The notes beneath the pieces are model-generated. The model searched no databases. It had not been told where the DNA came from and was given only the letters and a program-made list of their open reading frames with translations. Position numbers and translations under genes: made by a program. A stretch of DNA of 64,000 bases from Roseovarius indicus (GTDB lineage: Bacteria > Pseudomonadota > Alphaproteobacteria > Rhodobacterales > Rhodobacteraceae): contig NZ_CP031598.1 in assembly GCF_008728195.1 (NCBI RefSeq), positions 2,604,001 to 2,668,000 on the forward strand, read 5' to 3'. Below, one piece after another: positions 54,875-63,549 of this stretch (its first letter is position 1; each line of letters begins with the position of its first letter).

Positions 54875-54950
54875 CCCCCGACCAGCGCGACCAGATGACA
54901 CGTAAAAACGACAGCAAAACATAGCACCACAGGCAAAGAGAGGGCAGGAT

Positions 54951-55523
54951 ATGATGGAATACCGCATAGGCCAAATCGTCCCATTCGAGCAGAGCAGGGG
55001 CGTCACGGGCGGGAGGCTGGCAAGGCCCCGATGGCATGCGTTGACAGTTCGATCGGGGAAGGAGCGCGCTACCTGCGAGCACCTCAAGCAGAAGGGCGTT
55101 CATGCCTGCTTCCCAGAGAGGGAAAAGTCATGGGTGATCCGCGGCAAGCGCCATCAGCGGAAGTATCCCGTCATTGCAGGGATCGTCTACGCCAAATTCA
55201 AGCATGAGCCGAATTGGGATATCCTTAAAGCACGCAACCTGATCACGGGCGTTTTCAGTTATGGCGTCACGCCGATTGCTTTGCCGGATGCAATCGTTCG
55301 CGCCGTTATGGGGCTGCCCAGCCGGGAAGAGGAGTTGGCACAGGCACGGGCGGATCTTCTCAGGGTTCGTGTCGGGGATAGGGCGGAGGTTGCGTCAGGC
55401 CCGCTGGCGGGCGCCGTTGTCGATGTTCGCAAGGTGGAAAAGGGCAGGGTGTGGTTTGAAACCCTCACCGGAATAAAAGGCGAGACATCCCTGCCTAGAC
55501 TGGTGCGGAAAGATGTTGATTGA
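54951..55523 (+). CDS. NusG/RfaH-like transcription factor
   Basis: 190 residues. The N-terminal NGN-like domain has WHALTVRSGKERATCEHLKQKGVHACFPEREKSWVIRGKRHQRKYPVIAGIVYAKF. The C-terminal KOW motif is VRVGDRAEVASGPLAGAVVDVRKVEKGRVWFETL. It is the last gene before the tRNA-like element and head genes. NusG paralogs alter elongation, so a late-gene antitermination role is a reasonable inference. The start could be the second ATG at 54954. Confidence 0.82.
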   Translation: MMEYRIGQIVPFEQSRGVTGGRLARPRWHALTVRSGKERATCEHLKQKGVHACFPEREKSWVIRGKRHQRKYPVIAGIVYAKFKHEPNWDILKARNLITGVFSYGVTPIALPDAIVRAVMGLPSREEELAQARADLLRVRVGDRAEVASGPLAGAVVDVRKVEKGRVWFETLTGIKGETSLPRLVRKDVD

Positions 55524-55806
55524 TCCGATGGCATGCGGTAGGGTCTTCGCAACCCGGCGGGCACATAACCGCCGAAGGGGAAGGCCCATCGCTCGAACCG
55601 AGTTGAGAGCCGATGTTGGGTCGGGCGCCCGAAAGGCCAAATTCGCGCTGAAGGCAAGAGCCAAAAAATTGCGCGAAGTCGTAGGGATTATTACGAGAAA
55701 AGCAATGCGGGAAGGTGTTCCATCACCATTCCCGCATCTATCCACCTATGAACATGTGAGGTTCAAAGATGGCTGGGAAAACTCTAGCAGGACAATGGAT
55801 GTCTGA
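55513..55806 (+). CDS. Hypothetical basic phage protein (97 aa)
   Basis: The ATG at 55513 overlaps the NusG-like stop. The product is very Arg/Lys/Ala rich and could bind nucleic acid or be spurious. It overlaps the HNH gene start by 38 bases. Confidence 0.35.
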   Translation: MLIDPMACGRVFATRRAHNRRRGRPIARTELRADVGSGARKAKFALKARAKKLREVVGIITRKAMREGVPSPFPHLSTYEHVRFKDGWENSSRTMDV

Positions 55807-56245
55807 AAATGGCATCAAGTGGAAAAAACACGGGCGTTGGCCAAAAACCAGAGATCCCAACAATCCGAGCAGCAAAACAAAGCGGTGTAGGCGCGGAAAG
55901 ATACTTGGCGAAAGGGTGAAGTGCCCAATTCGAGTATTTGTAGAAGAAAACAGACATGCTGCACGCGTGGAGTGTATATTCGTACCAGCCGCGCAAAGAG
56001 ATGTTCCCGCCCAGATGCCTTTCTGTGGCAGGAGTATCAGTGCAGCAAGATACATGCTGCTTTTGACGAGAGGGGCGCCTAAGTCGGACGGAATGGTAAC
56101 CCGCCACCTTTGCGGCAATGGGCATCTTTCGTGTGTGAACCCCAGTCACCTCGTTTGGGGCACGACCGGCGACAATATATCAGACGCCAACAAGCACCGG
56201 AAAGCCGGTGATGACGCTCAGGATCGTATTAACGCGATCGACTGA
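55769..56245 (+). CDS. HNH-type endonuclease with zinc-binding loop
   Basis: 158 residues. The C-terminal CGNGHLSCVNPSHLVWGTTGDNISDA is the zinc-binding loop and Asn-His segment of HNH_3-type homing endonucleases. GRSISAARYMLLLTRG precedes it. Start MAGKTLAGQW at 55769 with GAGG upstream. A free-standing homing endonuclease that may move within phages. Confidence 0.75.
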   Translation: MAGKTLAGQWMSENGIKWKKHGRWPKTRDPNNPSSKTKRCRRGKILGERVKCPIRVFVEENRHAARVECIFVPAAQRDVPAQMPFCGRSISAARYMLLLTRGAPKSDGMVTRHLCGNGHLSCVNPSHLVWGTTGDNISDANKHRKAGDDAQDRINAID

Positions 56246-56259
56246 CGACAGCAGGTTCA

Positions 56260-56335
56260 GCGGATAAGCTTGCGGGACAAGTCCGGGGCCCTCCAAGCCT
56301 TCGTGAGCAGGGTTCGATTCCCTCTATCCGCTCCA
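56260..56335 (+). tRNA. tRNA-like element with degenerate arms
   Basis: 76 bases. The acceptor stem GCGGATA/TATCCGC pairs perfectly, with discriminator T and encoded CCA, and the T-loop TTCGATT sits at canonical positions 54-60 after a 4-bp stem. With canonical numbering the anticodon is CCA (Trp) with U33, but two pairs of the anticodon stem fail. A shifted fold pairs better and would give UCC (Gly) with C33. The D-arm is poor. It may be a decayed or specialised phage tRNA. Confidence 0.55.
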
Positions 56336-56467
56336 CAATACCCGTTGCACCCCTCTCCCTCGCAGGACAAGCCCGTATCCTCTAGCGCTGCCATGCGCGA
56401 AAGCGTCAACACCGTTGGGGTGCAGACTTCAAGGCAAAGCGGTGAATGGCAGAGGCGGGCGCAACAC

Positions 56468-56815
56468 ATGACAAAGGCTCATCCATTCAGCACGAGAAAG
56501 GGCAGGGCGCTTCGTCAATCCATTCTCGAGCGTGACCTATTCACCTGCTGTATGTGCGGCGCCATTCTGACAGACGGAAGACACAGCCAGAAATCGGCAG
56601 TGGTCGACCATGCGGAGCCACTGGATCTTGCACCAGACAAAGCGCTGGACCCTGACAACCTCCGCACCTGTTGCAAGTCGTGTGACCACCAAGTGAACCG
56701 CACTATAGAGAACAGGGCCAGACGATCCGGCTTATGGAACGCAAGAGGAGCGCAGTGGATAGCCTCTGAGAAGCGAAGATACCGCTTCGTCGGGGTGGAT
56801 GGCTCGACCATCTGA
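56468..56815 (+). CDS. HNH endonuclease adjacent to the terminase genes
   Basis: 115 residues. CCMCGAILTDGRHSQKSAVVDHAEPLDL, then LDPDNLRTCCKSCDHQVN, is the classic HNH fold with two Cys pairs and the D-H motif. In HK97-like phages such a protein next to TerS-TerL takes part in packaging cleavage. The start at 56468 (MTKAHPFS) avoids the long upstream frame that runs into the tRNA-like element. Confidence 0.85.
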   Translation: MTKAHPFSTRKGRALRQSILERDLFTCCMCGAILTDGRHSQKSAVVDHAEPLDLAPDKALDPDNLRTCCKSCDHQVNRTIENRARRSGLWNARGAQWIASEKRRYRFVGVDGSTI

Positions 56816-56965
56816 CGCACCCCAGCGGCTACTGCACGGTATGCCGGGTGTGGCCAGCCGGGGGGGGTATGCAGCGATCTGGGAGCCTGTGGGACGGAAA
56901 CCCGGCGCCCACCATCATTTTCACACAGATCACCCCGAAAACAGGGGTGGGGGTTATAGTATAAC
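56816..56965. other. Gap before the terminase genes
   Basis: 150 bases without a gene. A TATAGT element lies 22 bases upstream of the terminase start, and the stretch contains GC-rich short repeats. A cos or pac site could lie here but none can be shown. Confidence 0.3.
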
Positions 56966-57364
56966 ATGCGGAAGCCAGTTTACAGCCGGATCTACGCCAA
57001 CGCCCCAGATGGAGACGCGCGGGCCAGTATGGCGGATTCCGAGTGGAAGGCGCTGATTGAGGACGTCGACGGACGCGGGCAACTCACAGAACAGCGGAAG
57101 CGGATTATCGATCGGCTGGTACGTGAGCGGGTCGAGTATGAATTCCTTTATCCGACCGTTGCGGAGCAGGGCGCGATCAAGGAAGGCCCGAACGGCGGCG
57201 ATGTGTTCAACTTTCATTGGTCGGCGCTGCAGAAGATCAAGGACCAGATTACGAAGCTTGAGGAGCAGTTGAAAATTCCGGTTGAGCGCGCGGCGCCGGC
57301 GGGTGCTCCGAAGCCTGCGCAGACAAAAGCGGATAAATTCCTTGAGCGACTTGGACCCCACTAG
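56966..57364 (+). CDS. Terminase small subunit
   Basis: 132 residues, mainly helical. The central LTEQRKRIIDRLVRERVEYEFLYPTVAEQG and the C-terminal SALQKIKDQITKLEEQLKIP resemble P27-type small terminases. It binds the packaging site and loads TerL. Position before TerL supports the call. Confidence 0.7.
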   Translation: MRKPVYSRIYANAPDGDARASMADSEWKALIEDVDGRGQLTEQRKRIIDRLVRERVEYEFLYPTVAEQGAIKEGPNGGDVFNFHWSALQKIKDQITKLEEQLKIPVERAAPAGAPKPAQTKADKFLERLGPH

Positions 57365-59108
57365 CGAATATGCGCGTCGGGTTCTAGATGGCGAAATCGT
57401 TGCCGGCAAGTTCGTGCGCTTGGCGTGCGAGCGTCATTTCGAGGACTTGGAATCCGGCGCTCCGCGCGGTCTTTATTTCGATGCGGATAAGGCCCAGGAA
57501 GCGATAGATTTCTTCCCGGCGATGTTTACCATCACGGATGGGCCGCTGGCTGGTGAGCCATTCGAGTTGCTGGAATGGCATAAATTCGTGGTCGGGTCTT
57601 TGTTCGGCTGGCACAAGTCAGGTCGTCTAAGGTTCCGAAACCTCTGGATAGAGACAGGCAAGGGGCAGGCAAAATCGCCGCTGATGGGCGGCATCTCGCT
57701 TTACGTCGCGGGGTTCATGGGGATCAGGCGGGCGCAGTGCTATGCGATCGCGTCCAAGCTGGATCAGGCAAAGATACCGTTCAAGGATGCCGCGGCGCTG
57801 TGCCGGGCTGAGGTGCCCGGCCACGGTGAAAGCCTCGAGGATAAAGGCATCGTTTTCGTCTCCGGGAAGGGCGAGAACGCTTGGCGAATAGAATTTGTGG
57901 GCTCCGGGTCGTTCTTTGAGGCGAAAGCCACGACGGACACGCTTTCAGGCCCGCGGCCGGACGTGGTGATCGGGGACGAGATCCACGAGTTTGCGACGAA
58001 CAGGCCGATTGAGCTTTGGTCAGCCGGCATCGCAAAAAAGGCCGGGTCAGCCTTCATGATCCTCGGCACAAACACCCCGGCAATTGACCAGATCGTCGGG
58101 ACGGAACAGTCGGAATACTACCAGCGCATGCTGGAAAAGGTGTTCGATGACGACGAGGCTTTTGCGTTCATCGCTCGGGTCGACGAGGAAGACGATCCAT
58201 TCAATGACGAGTCTTGCTGGGTAAAGTCTCTGCCGGCACTCGGCAAGACATTCGGCCATGAGAACTTGCGCGGCGAAGTAAACCGCGCCAAGAACGACGA
58301 AGGGAGGCGGCTTTCGGTTTCCCGCCTCTATTTCGGGATTCCGGTCGGCTCGTCCGGTTTCTGGGTTGACGAGGCGGCTTGGCGGGCATGTATCGGCAAG
58401 TTCGAGCCCGAGAAGGTCGAAGGCCAGAAATGCTTCCTGTCGCTCGACCTGTCGGAAAAGAACGACCTTACAGCGCTCGGTGCCGTCTGGAAGGGTGATG
58501 CGGACTACCTTACGGCGAGGTGCTGGTATTGGACGACGCCGGCGGGCCTTGAGCGCCGATCGGCCTTGGACCGCATCCCGTACAAGACATACGTTGAAAA
58601 AGGTGAGTTGAGCGTCACGCAGTCGGCGGTGATCGACTATGAATTCGTCGCGATGCAGGTGAAGTCCCTGGTTGCGGAAAACGATGTCGACAGCCTGACA
58701 ATCGACCCGAGTTTCTGGGAGAAGTTTCGGGACGCATGCGAGGCGATCGGGCTGGCGGTTTGGGTTTATGAGGGGCCAGAGAAGCCGGAAGGTGATGGGT
58801 TAAAGGTTGTCCGGCACTCGCAAGGCACGAAGGTAGCGTTTGGCGAGCGCAATCTCTGCATGCCGCACAGCATCACGCGCTTCACTGACAAGGTTCTGGA
58901 AGGCGAAATCCTCATCGAAGAGAACCGGTTGACGCAATACTGCGCGGCCAACACGGTCATCAAGACGGACGCCATCGGAAACCAGATGTTTGACAAGTCG
59001 CGCCAGCGCGGCCGGATGGACGGCATGATCGCACTGGCGATGGCCGTTGGGGCGTCTGAGGGCGTCAGGGGTGAAGCGGAGCCCGAATATCAATTCATAA
59101 CCATTTAG
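57342..59108 (+). CDS. Terminase large subunit
   Basis: 588 residues from the likely TTG at 57342 (57282 also TTG). The ATPase has a Walker A variant ETGKGQAKSPL at about residues 104-114 and a Walker B VVIGDEIHEF near 208-217. The nuclease part has LSLDLSEKNDLTALG in the C-terminal half. It packages DNA into the prohead. Belongs to the Terminase_1 kind. It is followed 9 bases later by the protease-capsid gene. Confidence 0.93.
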   Translation: MSDLDPTSEYARRVLDGEIVAGKFVRLACERHFEDLESGAPRGLYFDADKAQEAIDFFPAMFTITDGPLAGEPFELLEWHKFVVGSLFGWHKSGRLRFRNLWIETGKGQAKSPLMGGISLYVAGFMGIRRAQCYAIASKLDQAKIPFKDAAALCRAEVPGHGESLEDKGIVFVSGKGENAWRIEFVGSGSFFEAKATTDTLSGPRPDVVIGDEIHEFATNRPIELWSAGIAKKAGSAFMILGTNTPAIDQIVGTEQSEYYQRMLEKVFDDDEAFAFIARVDEEDDPFNDESCWVKSLPALGKTFGHENLRGEVNRAKNDEGRRLSVSRLYFGIPVGSSGFWVDEAAWRACIGKFEPEKVEGQKCFLSLDLSEKNDLTALGAVWKGDADYLTARCWYWTTPAGLERRSALDRIPYKTYVEKGELSVTQSAVIDYEFVAMQVKSLVAENDVDSLTIDPSFWEKFRDACEAIGLAVWVYEGPEKPEGDGLKVVRHSQGTKVAFGERNLCMPHSITRFTDKVLEGEILIEENRLTQYCAANTVIKTDAIGNQMFDKSRQRGRMDGMIALAMAVGASEGVRGEAEPEYQFITI

Positions 59109-59117
59109 GAGGCCGAC

Positions 59118-61082
59118 ATGGATCGTGCCTACGCAACCCTTGAAATCAAGGAAATGGATGAGGATTCCGGCACGATTACCGGCATCGCATCGACACCTGC
59201 GACTGACCGCATGGACGATATCGTTCTGCCGGAGGGCGCGAAGTACCAACTGCCTATCCCATTGCTTTGGCAGCACAATCACGGTGACCCGATTGGTCAA
59301 GTGACAGAGGCCAAGGTAACGAAAAAGGGTATTGAGATTGTCGCCAACGTTTCGCGTGGGGTGACAGACGAGATCGACAGGTATTGGAAACTGATCAAGG
59401 CCGGTTTGGTTCGGGGTTTGAGTATCGGTTTCCGAGGGTTGGAGGTCGAGCAGATCGAGGGATCTTGGGGTGTTCGCTTCAAGGAATGGGAATGGCTGGA
59501 ATTGTCAGCCGTCACAATTCCCGCAAATGCGGAGGCGAATATCGCCACCGTGAAGGAATACGCAGCCAAGCCAGCCGCGACAGGCACCGGCAAGGATGCG
59601 GACAGCGCCAAGGGCGCAAAATCTCCCGGCGTCACGGGAAATCAACGAAAACCAATCTCACTGACGCCCAAGGAGGGCAGAAACATGAAGACCATTGCAG
59701 AGCAGATCGCCGCTTTCGAGGCGAAACGCGCGGCATCGCAGGCCCGGATGGAAGAAATCCAGGATGCGGCCGTTGAACGTGGCGAGTCCAAGACCGCCGA
59801 GGAAAAAGAGGAATTCGACAACCTCAAGGCCGAGGTCAAGGAGATCGACGGAGAACTCGGCGATCTTCGCGACCTTGAGGCCACCAAAGCCAAGGCAGCC
59901 AAGGTTGTCACCGGCGACAAGTCGGACGATGCTTCTCAGTCTCGCGACTACCGCGCTCCTGTGCGGGTGAAGGCTGCGAAATCGGCACCCGGTGTTGAGT
60001 TCGCCCGGCTTGCTCGTGCCAAGGCAATCAGCCGCCTTGACTCGGAGCCAGCGCGCGAGGTTGCCAAGCGCCTTTATGGCGAGGACTCGCCGGTAACTGG
60101 CATCTTGACCAAAGCCACGGTCGTCGGTGGTGAATCCACGTCGAGCAACTGGGCCGCCGATCTGGTAGGTGACGAAACCTCGGTTTATGCCGATTTCGTT
60201 GAATACCTACGCCCGATGACGATCGTTGGGAAGTTCGGCGCTGATGGCGTGCCGGCACTTCGGACGGTTCCGTTCCGCACCCCGCTTATCAGCCAAACCG
60301 CTGGGGGTTCGGCATACTGGGTCGGTGAAGGTGCGCCCAAGCCGCTGACCGCGCTGGATTTCAGCCGCACCACTCTGGACGAACTGAAAGTCGCGACCAT
60401 CTCGGTTGTGACCGAGGAACTTCTACGGAAGTCCAGCCCGTCTGCTGATGCTGTCCTGCGTGACAGTCTCGCAGCCGCGGTTGCCGAGAAGATCGACCAG
60501 ACGTTCATTGACCCGGCGGTTTCGGCATCGGCGGGTGTTTCGCCGGCTTCGATCACCAACGGCGTCAGCGCGACCACCTCGACCGGCAACGATGCGGACG
60601 CGATCCGCGAGGACATCCGGGCGCTGTGGGCGACCTTCGTCGCGGCCAACAACCCGCCGACGACCGCGGCTTATGTCATGTCGTCTTCGACGGCACTGGC
60701 TCTGTCGCTGATGCAGAACCCGCTCGGCCAGCCTGAGTTCACCGGCATCAACATGCGCGGTGGCACTCTCCTGGGTGTTCCGGTCATCGCATCGGAATAT
60801 CTGTCGGCGGTTTCCGCTGGCGGTTATGTGGCTCTGGTCAACGCCTCGGATATCTACTTCGGTGATGAAGGCGGCGTGAACGTCGATATGTCCCGCGAGG
60901 CATCGCTGCAGATGCTGGACAACCCGACGAACAACGTGGACGGCACCGCAACCTCTATGGTGTCCATGTTCCAGACCAACTCGGTTGCATTCCGCGCCGA
61001 GCGCATCCTGAACTGGTCCAAGCGCCGCTCGTCGGCTGTGGCCCTTCTGGATGAGGTCAACTGGGGCCTGCCGACCCCGTAA
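59118..61082 (+). CDS. HK97-type prohead protease fused to major capsid protein
   Basis: A single 654-residue frame. Residues 1-150 are the S78 prohead protease: GIASTPATDRMDDIVLPEG, catalytic His near 53-55 (WQHNHGD) and Ser 102 (LSIGFRG). A short linker leads to the capsid part from Met190 (MKTIAEQIAAFEAKR), beginning with a coiled-coil delta/scaffold region (190-285) and then the HK97 fold. An internal AGGAGG and ATG allow the capsid part to be made separately. Confidence 0.9.
   Translation: MDRAYATLEIKEMDEDSGTITGIASTPATDRMDDIVLPEGAKYQLPIPLLWQHNHGDPIGQVTEAKVTKKGIEIVANVSRGVTDEIDRYWKLIKAGLVRGLSIGFRGLEVEQIEGSWGVRFKEWEWLELSAVTIPANAEANIATVKEYAAKPAATGTGKDADSAKGAKSPGVTGNQRKPISLTPKEGRNMKTIAEQIAAFEAKRAASQARMEEIQDAAVERGESKTAEEKEEFDNLKAEVKEIDGELGDLRDLEATKAKAAKVVTGDKSDDASQSRDYRAPVRVKAAKSAPGVEFARLARAKAISRLDSEPAREVAKRLYGEDSPVTGILTKATVVGGESTSSNWAADLVGDETSVYADFVEYLRPMTIVGKFGADGVPALRTVPFRTPLISQTAGGSAYWVGEGAPKPLTALDFSRTTLDELKVATISVVTEELLRKSSPSADAVLRDSLAAAVAEKIDQTFIDPAVSASAGVSPASITNGVSATTSTGNDADAIREDIRALWATFVAANNPPTTAAYVMSSSTALALSLMQNPLGQPEFTGINMRGGTLLGVPVIASEYLSAVSAGGYVALVNASDIYFGDEGGVNVDMSREASLQMLDNPTNNVDGTATSMVSMFQTNSVAFRAERILNWSKRRSSAVALLDEVNWGLPTP
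59671..59687 (+). promoter_or_regulatory. Internal ribosome binding site and start for the capsid part
   Basis: AGGAGG at 59671-59676 lies 8 bases before an in-frame ATG at 59685 (codon 190). It is the strongest ribosome binding site in this gene. It would give a 465-residue capsid protein free of the protease. Confidence 0.75.
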
Positions 61083-61089
61083 CCTGAAT

Positions 61090-61112
61090 GGGCGGGCCAA
61101 TAAGGCCCGCCC
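61090..61112 (+). terminator. Hairpin after the capsid gene
   Basis: GGGCGGGCC-AATAA-GGCCCGCCC, a perfect 9-bp stem 7 bases after the capsid stop. The T-run is weak (CCGTTTTGG), so it may act as an attenuator or mRNA stabiliser that raises capsid mRNA relative to portal. Confidence 0.65.
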
Positions 61113-61136
61113 TAACCGTTTTGGAGAGGCAGCAGC

Positions 61137-61361
61137 ATGAAACAGAATTACATTGATCGCGCCATGCGCGCGCGCGACCCGCGTTTCGCCAAGATTGTCG
61201 ATCGCCTGGGGTACAAGCGCCGCGATATGGTCGCAGAAGAACCGGCAGACCCGATTTCCGCCTTGCGGGAGGAATATGAGCGCGTGGTTGGCAAACGGCC
61301 GTTCATGGGCTGGGATGCTGACAAGCTGCGCGAGAAGATCGCCGCGGCGAAGGCCGGTTGA
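61137..61361 (+). CDS. Hypothetical phage head-region protein (74 aa)
   Basis: A small basic protein with a C-terminal PISALREEYERVVGKRPFMGWDADKLREKIAAAK that looks like a LEM/HeH-type helical unit. GGAGAGGC precedes the ATG. It lies between the capsid and portal genes and its stop overlaps the portal start. Confidence 0.6.
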   Translation: MKQNYIDRAMRARDPRFAKIVDRLGYKRRDMVAEEPADPISALREEYERVVGKRPFMGWDADKLREKIAAAKAG

Positions 61362-62698
61362 TGAAACTTCCCCGGCTATTCAGGAGCCGTGAGAAGGCGA
61401 TTTCGCCCGTCGCGCAGTCGCGCGGATCGTGGTATCCCGTCTTCGAAAGCTATTCCGGCGCATGGCAGAGCAATGTCGTCGTCTCGCTGGATAGCGTCCT
61501 ATCGAATCCCTACATTTTCGCCTGTCAAACGCTTATCGCGCGGGATATCGCGAAGCTTCGCGTTAGGTTGATCGAGCGCGAAGGAAAGGTGTGGAAAGAA
61601 GTAAGCAAGCCTTCGTTCTCGCCTGTTCTGCGCAAGCCGAACGCCTTCCAGACGCGCAACCAGTTTTGGGAAAGCTGGATGCTGTCCAAGCTTTCGCGCG
61701 GCAACACATACGTTCTCAAACAGCGCGATCAACGCGGTGTCGTGGTCGGGATGTATGTTCTTGACCCTACGCGGGTTACGCCTTTGGTTGCTGACGACGG
61801 GTCGGTGTTCTACGATCTGTCGGTCGACAACATCTCGGGCATCGAGGAACAGTTGGTTGTCCCGGCGCGTGAGGTCATTCACGACCGCTGGAATACGCTC
61901 TTTCACCCGCTGGTCGGTCTGTCGCCGATTTTTGCAAATGGGGTTGCAGCCACCCAAGGGCTCCGAATTCAGGATAATTCGGCGACGTTCTTTGGCAATC
62001 AGTCCAACCCGAGCGGCATTCTTTCTGCGCCCGGAAAGATCAGCGATGAAACGGCAGGGCGCCTGAAAACAAGCTGGGAAGCGAACTATACCGGTGCGAA
62101 CGCCGGAAAGGTTGCCGTTCTGGGTGATGGTCTGGCATTCCAGCAAATGGCCGTATCTGCAGAAGATTCCCAGATGGTCGAGCAGTTGAAATGGACGGCA
62201 GAAGCTATCGCCGCAACATATCATGTTCCGCTCTACAAGATCGGCGCGGGGCCGGTTCCAACCGCCGGCAACGTCCAGACCCTGAATCTCGAGTATTACA
62301 GCCAGTGCCTGCAATCGTTGATCGAGGATGCGGAGAGTCTTCTGAATGAAGGTCTCGGCCTCGACGGGCACAGCATCGGCACCGAGTTCGATACCGAAAA
62401 CCTTCTGCGAATGGACAGCAAGACGCAGATGGAGACCTTGGCGCTTGGCACAGGCGCGGGGATCATCGCCCCGGACGAGGCGCGCGAGCGTGTGAACCGT
62501 GGTCCGGTTCCTGGCGGCGGTATGCCCTACCTGCAGCAGCAGAACTACAGTCTCGAGGCGTTGGCCAAGAGGGACGCGCGGGAAGACCCGTGGGCTGGTC
62601 CTGCCACGCCGGAGCCGCCAACTGATGAAGAGCCGGATCTACCCCCAGAAGAGCGCAGAAGCGCTATTTGGGCAGAACTGAGGAGAGCGGCCGTATGA
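61361..62698 (+). CDS. Phage portal protein
   Basis: 445 residues of the HK97 portal family. VVSLDSVLSNPYIFACQTLIARDIAKL at the N-terminus, RGNTYVLKQRD, IIDRWNTLFHPLVG-like VIHDRWNTLFHPLVGLSP, and MVEQLKWTAEAIAATYHVPLYKIG in the clip/stem region are typical. It is the dodecameric ring through which DNA passes. In HK97-like phages it usually precedes the protease and capsid; here it follows them. Confidence 0.9.
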   Translation: MKLPRLFRSREKAISPVAQSRGSWYPVFESYSGAWQSNVVVSLDSVLSNPYIFACQTLIARDIAKLRVRLIEREGKVWKEVSKPSFSPVLRKPNAFQTRNQFWESWMLSKLSRGNTYVLKQRDQRGVVVGMYVLDPTRVTPLVADDGSVFYDLSVDNISGIEEQLVVPAREVIHDRWNTLFHPLVGLSPIFANGVAATQGLRIQDNSATFFGNQSNPSGILSAPGKISDETAGRLKTSWEANYTGANAGKVAVLGDGLAFQQMAVSAEDSQMVEQLKWTAEAIAATYHVPLYKIGAGPVPTAGNVQTLNLEYYSQCLQSLIEDAESLLNEGLGLDGHSIGTEFDTENLLRMDSKTQMETLALGTGAGIIAPDEARERVNRGPVPGGGMPYLQQQNYSLEALAKRDAREDPWAGPATPEPPTDEEPDLPPEERRSAIWAELRRAAV

Positions 62699-63549
62699 AG
62701 CATTCCGAGATAAAGATGCTGGCCGAAGAAATCGGACCGGTGGTCCGTAGCCTAATAGACGACGCGACTTCCCCCCTTAAGCAGGAAATTTCCCACCTAA
62801 AAGAAATCCTGTCGCAACGGTCAGAGGGTTTTTCTGATGTTTCAAAGTCGGTTGACCGTCTGGAGCAACAGTTAAACAAGGCCAAGGAATACGTAGAGGC
62901 GGAAAAAAAGGCAGTAAGCGACCGTTTCGACGCTATAGAAGCTATGGAGCCGCCCAAGCCGCCGGAACTACCTGATATTGCCTCTATGGTAGCCGAAGAG
63001 GTTGCAAAATCGATTGCGAAATTACCGGAACCAAATCCTGGTATGGATGGGGCACCGGGAAAAGATGGTAAGACCGGCGAAAAGGGTGAGCCAGGCAAAG
63101 ATGGTGTCGGCCTCGCCGGTGCCTTCATTGACCGTGCCGGCGAGTTGACGGTGACGCTAACCAACGGCGAAACGCGCTCCCTTGGCGTGATCGTGGGCAA
63201 GGACGGTGCTCCGGGCAAAGATGGCGAAGACGGGATCGGGTTTGAGGACATGGATATTGTCCACGATGGAGAGCGCGGGTTTACATTCCGGTTTCAGCGC
63301 GGCGCGAAGATCGTTGAACGGGCATTCACCCTGCCGGTGATGCTCGATCGTGGCGTTTTCTCCGAAGGCAAGGGTTATGCCGCGGGCGATGTGGTCAGTT
63401 TTGGCGGTTCTATGTGGGTGGCGCAAAAAGACACAGAAGAGCGCCCCGGCGATGGCGATGGCTGGCGGCTGTCCGTCAAGAGGGGCCGCGACGGCAAGGA
63501 TGGGGTTATGAAACCCGCGCCGGAGCCCAAGACCGTAAAGGTTAAGTGA
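62695..63549 (+). CDS. Collagen-like phage protein
   Basis: 284 residues. An N-terminal coiled coil (about 1-85) is followed by short Gly-X-Y runs (GAPGKDGKTGEKGEPGKDG and later GKDGAPGKDGEDG) and a C-terminal GYAAGDVVSFGGSMWVAQKDT domain that recalls carbohydrate-binding modules of the CBM5/12 kind. It could be a head fibre or decoration protein. The ATG overlaps the portal stop, and codon use is less GC-biased at the N-terminus. Confidence 0.65.
   Translation: MKHSEIKMLAEEIGPVVRSLIDDATSPLKQEISHLKEILSQRSEGFSDVSKSVDRLEQQLNKAKEYVEAEKKAVSDRFDAIEAMEPPKPPELPDIASMVAEEVAKSIAKLPEPNPGMDGAPGKDGKTGEKGEPGKDGVGLAGAFIDRAGELTVTLTNGETRSLGVIVGKDGAPGKDGEDGIGFEDMDIVHDGERGFTFRFQRGAKIVERAFTLPVMLDRGVFSEGKGYAAGDVVSFGGSMWVAQKDTEERPGDGDGWRLSVKRGRDGKDGVMKPAPEPKTVKVK

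Noticed and set aside
56270..56467. N-terminal extension of the HNH protein back to 56270
   Set aside because: It would run through the tRNA-like element and gives low-complexity residues. The ATG at 56468 is the likely start.
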